From GCA-002840305 sp964394905 (lineage in GTDB: Bacteria; Patescibacteriota; Patescibacteriia; Patescibacteriales; UBA12465), in assembly GCA_964394905.1 (NCBI GenBank), contig CAYMZF010000005.1:1-42862 (forward strand): a DNA stretch of 42,862 nt, read 5' to 3'. Positions 40,446 to 42,862 of this stretch are shown here, one piece after another. The first letter of the stretch is position 1. Each line of letters opens with the position of its first letter. The position numbers and the translations under genes were made by a program. The notes below the pieces were generated by a model. That model was not told the origin of the DNA. It searched no databases and was given only the letters and a program-made list of their open reading frames with translations.

Positions 40446-41366
40446 TTATTTATTTAAAATTTCTTTAATTCTACCATCAAAACGATTAATAAAATCTAAA
40501 CGCTTATCTTCTAAAAATAATTTAATAATATTGTCTTCCAAAATTACCCCAGTCGATTGCCCGGCTTGTTTTTTCAAAGCGATCGGCATTATTTTTAACT
40601 GAAATCGTTTTAAAAATTTTTCCAATCTATTACCTATTTTTTTATTTATAGAAAATAATTTAAATTTGGTTTTAATTAATTGTTGATTACAGACAATCGA
40701 CAAATCCAATCGATTCGGCAAATATTTAAACAAAAAAGTATTGGCTTGATAAAATTTTTCCCAAATATTTTTGTAATTATAGACAATACTTAAATCATTT
40801 AAACAATAAACAAAATAGAGATCTCTGTCGTTATATAAATAAGACTCCAAGTTAAGATTATCAGAACTAATATAGAAGCTTAAACAAATTTTATCTTGTT
40901 TGGTTTTGCTATTAGGCCGTAAACCCAATATTTTAGCCATAAAAGTACAAATGAACCGACACGACCAAATTTTACCCGGAGCGCTTATGATAAATAAATC
41001 AATATCACCGCTATCTCTAAGATTATGATCGCCAATAATATTAGAAACAGCGACACCTAAGACACTGGGCCAGAAAGATATTAATTTAACGAAAGCTTTA
41101 GCTTTTTTATTTTTTCTTTTTAAATAATTAAATTTTTTAAAACGTTCGTTAATTAAAATTTCCCGACCGCATAAAAAAAAGAAACCGTCACTTAAAACGA
41201 TTTTATCCGATAATTCCTTTAAAGCTAAAACTACCTCTAAATAGGAAGTTTTATAATTTAAGTATTTATAAATTTCAAAAGCGGTAAGCGGATAAGAAAA
41301 AGTATCAAACCAAGTAATGGTTTTTATAATTTCCTGTTTTAAATTATTATCGACTGATATATCCAT
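40446..41366 (-). CDS. Nucleotidyltransferase-like domain protein
   Basis: The 306-residue protein has a winged-helix-like N-terminus (TWFDTFSYPLTAFEIYKYL) and a domain resembling the Pol-beta nucleotidyltransferase core: GVAVSNIIGDHNLRDSGDID (104-123), with the DID pair as metal ligands, followed by LFIISAPGKIWSCRF and DKICLSFYI. The usual GS of the motif (VSGS) reads NI, which may weaken nucleotide binding. Similar proteins occur beside glycan and membrane genes in CPR genomes, but the substrate is unknown. It sits between RmuC and the O-antigen ligase-like gene. Confidence 0.7.
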   Translation of the reverse strand: MDISVDNNLKQEIIKTITWFDTFSYPLTAFEIYKYLNYKTSYLEVVLALKELSDKIVLSDGFFFLCGREILINERFKKFNYLKRKNKKAKAFVKLISFWPSVLGVAVSNIIGDHNLRDSGDIDLFIISAPGKIWSCRFICTFMAKILGLRPNSKTKQDKICLSFYISSDNLNLESYLYNDRDLYFVYCLNDLSIVYNYKNIWEKFYQANTFLFKYLPNRLDLSIVCNQQLIKTKFKLFSINKKIGNRLEKFLKRFQLKIMPIALKKQAGQSTGVILEDNIIKLFLEDKRLDFINRFDGRIKEILNK

Positions 41367-41390
41367 TTTGTTTTTAATAAAAACTAAAAA

Positions 41391-42476
41391 TTAAGATTGC
41401 GGTCGATCAATTTCCAAAACTTCCACTTCCGACTTTTTATCGGTAATTTTTATAATATCTTTATCAATTTTTTTAAATTCTTTATAAGCATTATTATAAT
41501 GATTAACCGTTGTTGACATACTAGTCCCCAATTTTTTCATAAAATCATCATAGCTTAAGAGATGACGGCCCAAGCTTTCTACGTTTTTTCTGATCATTTT
41601 AGCTCCCTCTTCAATTTGTAGAGATCGAAGTCCTTGTAAAATGGTCTGTAAATAAGCGGCAAAAGTAGTCGGAGAAACGATAATAACTCTTTTTTCGTTA
41701 TAAGCATAATCAATTAAACTGCGAGTATTAACTTTAACCGCTCCAACTTCATTAACTAATAAATCATAATAAATAGCTTCGGCCGGAATAAACATTAGAG
41801 CAAAATCCATGGTGTTTTCTTTTGGTTTTATATATTTGGCTGTCTCGTCAATTCTCTTTTTTAAATCATTTCTAAATTCTTTTTCTAAAATTAATTTTTT
41901 ATCGGCCTCTCTTTCATTTATAATTCGATTATAATTATCTAAAGAAAATTTAGCGTCAACCGGAATCAATCCTTCTTTAGTTATAATAACGGCATCGACA
42001 ATATCACCATCTTTAAAAGGATGCTGCAATTCATAAGCGGTCGGCGGTAAAATGTTTTCTAAAACTAATTTTAAACCGGCCTCACCCAAATTACCGCGAG
42101 TTTTTTGATTAGTTAAAACTTTTTCCAAATTATTAAGTTGTTCAGAAAAACTGATCACTTGTTTGTTAGTTTCATCTAATTTAGTCAGTTTTTCGGTAAT
42201 CTCGGAAATTAATTTTGATGACTGATTACTGATTCCCTGAATCAACTGAGCCGATTTATTGGCGCTATCTTGATTTATTTTATAGGTTTCACTTAATTTT
42301 TTATCTAATTCTTGACGCAATATTTCATTCTGCCGACTTAATTCACTTAATTTTTCGGTAAAAACAATTAACTTTTCATCGGATTTTCCACCGGAAGAGT
42401 TTTTAAAAAATAAATAAATCAAAAAACCGACCGAAACGATTAATATAATTAATAAAATAATTACTGTTGTTGTCAT
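41391..42476 (-). CDS. rmuC: RmuC family DNA recombination protein
   Basis: The 361-residue protein has an N-terminal membrane helix (about 4-23), a coiled coil (about 30-125) and the RmuC nuclease-like domain: KTRGNLGEAGLKLVLENILP, DGDIVDAVI, GLIPVDAKFSLDNY and MDFALMFIPAEAIYYDLL, then YNEKRVIIVSPTTFAAYL. RmuC is thought to limit recombination at inverted repeats, but its biochemical role is unclear. The length is shorter than E. coli RmuC (about 475) and normal for many other bacteria. It lies 23 bases after the DUF4325 gene. Confidence 0.94.
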   Translation of the reverse strand: MTTTVIILLIILIVSVGFLIYLFFKNSSGGKSDEKLIVFTEKLSELSRQNEILRQELDKKLSETYKINQDSANKSAQLIQGISNQSSKLISEITEKLTKLDETNKQVISFSEQLNNLEKVLTNQKTRGNLGEAGLKLVLENILPPTAYELQHPFKDGDIVDAVIITKEGLIPVDAKFSLDNYNRIINEREADKKLILEKEFRNDLKKRIDETAKYIKPKENTMDFALMFIPAEAIYYDLLVNEVGAVKVNTRSLIDYAYNEKRVIIVSPTTFAAYLQTILQGLRSLQIEEGAKMIRKNVESLGRHLLSYDDFMKKLGTSMSTTVNHYNNAYKEFKKIDKDIIKITDKKSEVEVLEIDRPQS

Positions 42477-42499
42477 ATTTTTTATTGTTAAAAATTAGA

Positions 42500-42790
42500 T
42501 TATTCCCAATTAAATTTAAGGTTGTTGGTCTTTTCCAAAATATCAATTACAAAAATTACTGAAGCGTTTTTACTTTTTTTTAAAACCATTTTGTCGGGAA
42601 ATTTTTTAAAAATTGGAATTAAAAATTCATCCCCCCAAGAAGGAGAAATTGAAGCCACGCCTGAAAAATCAATATATATTTTTTTGGCGTTTTGTCCTTC
42701 TTTTAAACTAGAAGAAAAAGCCAAAAGAGCTTCACGGCCCGATTGTCTAGAATTTAAAATAACACCAAATTTTTTTAATTCAATAACCAT
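42500..42790 (-). CDS. STAS-like DUF4325 domain protein
   Basis: The 96-residue protein matches the STAS-like DUF4325 family (PF14213): a SRQSGREALLAF helix, a central strand IYIDFSGVASISPSWGDEFL, and a closing helix. Family members are small single-domain proteins or are fused to ATPases, and are thought to regulate partners. It is the first complete gene of the cluster leading to rmuC. A short open frame stops five bases before its ATG, which suggests an upstream partner gene. Confidence 0.8.
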   Translation of the reverse strand: MVIELKKFGVILNSRQSGREALLAFSSSLKEGQNAKKIYIDFSGVASISPSWGDEFLIPIFKKFPDKMVLKKSKNASVIFVIDILEKTNNLKFNWE

Positions 42791-42794
42791 ATTT

Positions 42795-42860
42795 TTAAAA
42801 ATTAATTTTTGCCAAACATCCTCTAAAATATTTTTTAGCTTTTTTTATTCTTACTTCTTT
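42795..42860 (-). CDS. Possible C-terminal end of an upstream gene (cut by the window edge)
   Basis: On the minus strand a frame open from the edge runs for 21 codons (KEVRIKKAKKYFRGCLAKIN and one more residue) to a TAA at 42795, five bases ahead of the DUF4325 start. The spacing fits an operon, but the fragment is too short to identify and could be chance. Confidence 0.3.
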   Translation of the reverse strand, partial: KEVRIKKAKKYFRGCLAKINF

Positions 42861-42862
42861 AA

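Noticed and set aside
1..42862. CRISPR array, insertion sequence or prophage
   Set aside because: I saw no regularly spaced direct repeats, transposase, integrase or phage structural genes.

Overview
The window is AT-rich (roughly 30% G+C by eye) and looks like a core stretch of a small Patescibacteria (Candidate Phyla Radiation) chromosome. The grounds are the gene set and gene forms: a RelA/SpoT protein without its regulatory C-terminus, an RNase Y overlapping an HU gene, CPR-style type IV pilins, a VirB2-like two-helix protein fused to Ig-like domains, an FtsK with a long acidic tail, and almost no biosynthetic genes. A class is harder to name; an ABY1/Parcubacteria-type lineage is my guess only. 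TGA is a stop (the queA homologue ends in TGA), so this is not a lineage that reads TGA as glycine. Nearly every other gene ends in TAA.

Layout. 12-7615 (minus): a promoter at about 7653-7681 reads leftward through a secreted beta-propeller protein, a multi-pass membrane protein, an HtrA-like protein lacking the catalytic triad, phosphoglycerate kinase, enolase and a shrunken phosphoglycerate-mutase-like protein. 7940-9746 (plus): RNase Y overlapping HU, followed by three tRNA genes (Arg, Met, Lys) with their own promoter and a terminator. 10148-11154 (minus): two tandem type IV pilin genes with almost identical 5' halves. 11172-15221 (minus): a Mur ligase and FtsK. 15286-21834 (minus): a tightly packed run recA, mscL, ruvC, glgA, a GH57-kinase fusion and a PHP phosphoesterase. 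21944-24547 (minus): the VirB2/Ig protein, divergent from relA/spoT (24637-26103, plus). 26180-31788 (minus): bS21, hisS, lepB, queA, ruvB and an accessory AAA ATPase. 31900-36152 (minus): a UvrD-RecB-nuclease fusion and an M16 peptidase, divergent from radC and a small unknown gene. 37218-37911 (minus): a Fic/Doc toxin with an HTH antitoxin. 38068-39066 (minus): a DHH-like orphan. 39111-42790 (minus): an O-antigen ligase-like protein, a nucleotidyltransferase-like protein, RmuC and a DUF4325 protein.

The genes group into DNA repair and recombination (recA, ruvC, ruvB, radC, the UvrD-nuclease, RmuC), lower glycolysis plus glycogen handling (pgk, eno, glgA, GH57-kinase), and the cell surface (pilins, VirB2/Ig, beta-propeller, O-antigen ligase, signal peptidase, Mur ligase).

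The most striking genome-scale signal is translational. Start codons are almost all preceded by an A/T-rich stretch with no Shine-Dalgarno sequence. Only two genes have a clear one: rpsU (bS21), and the orphan DHH-like gene. This parallels the Bacteroidetes situation in which bS21 takes part in hiding the anti-Shine-Dalgarno and its own mRNA keeps a strong site. Other notable items are two apparent pseudoenzymes (HtrA-like and iPGM-like), the GH57-kinase fusion beside glgA, a gene-conversion-like pilin pair, a double operator in front of the toxin-antitoxin operon, and a 28-bp perfect palindrome at the transcription start of the AAA ATPase.
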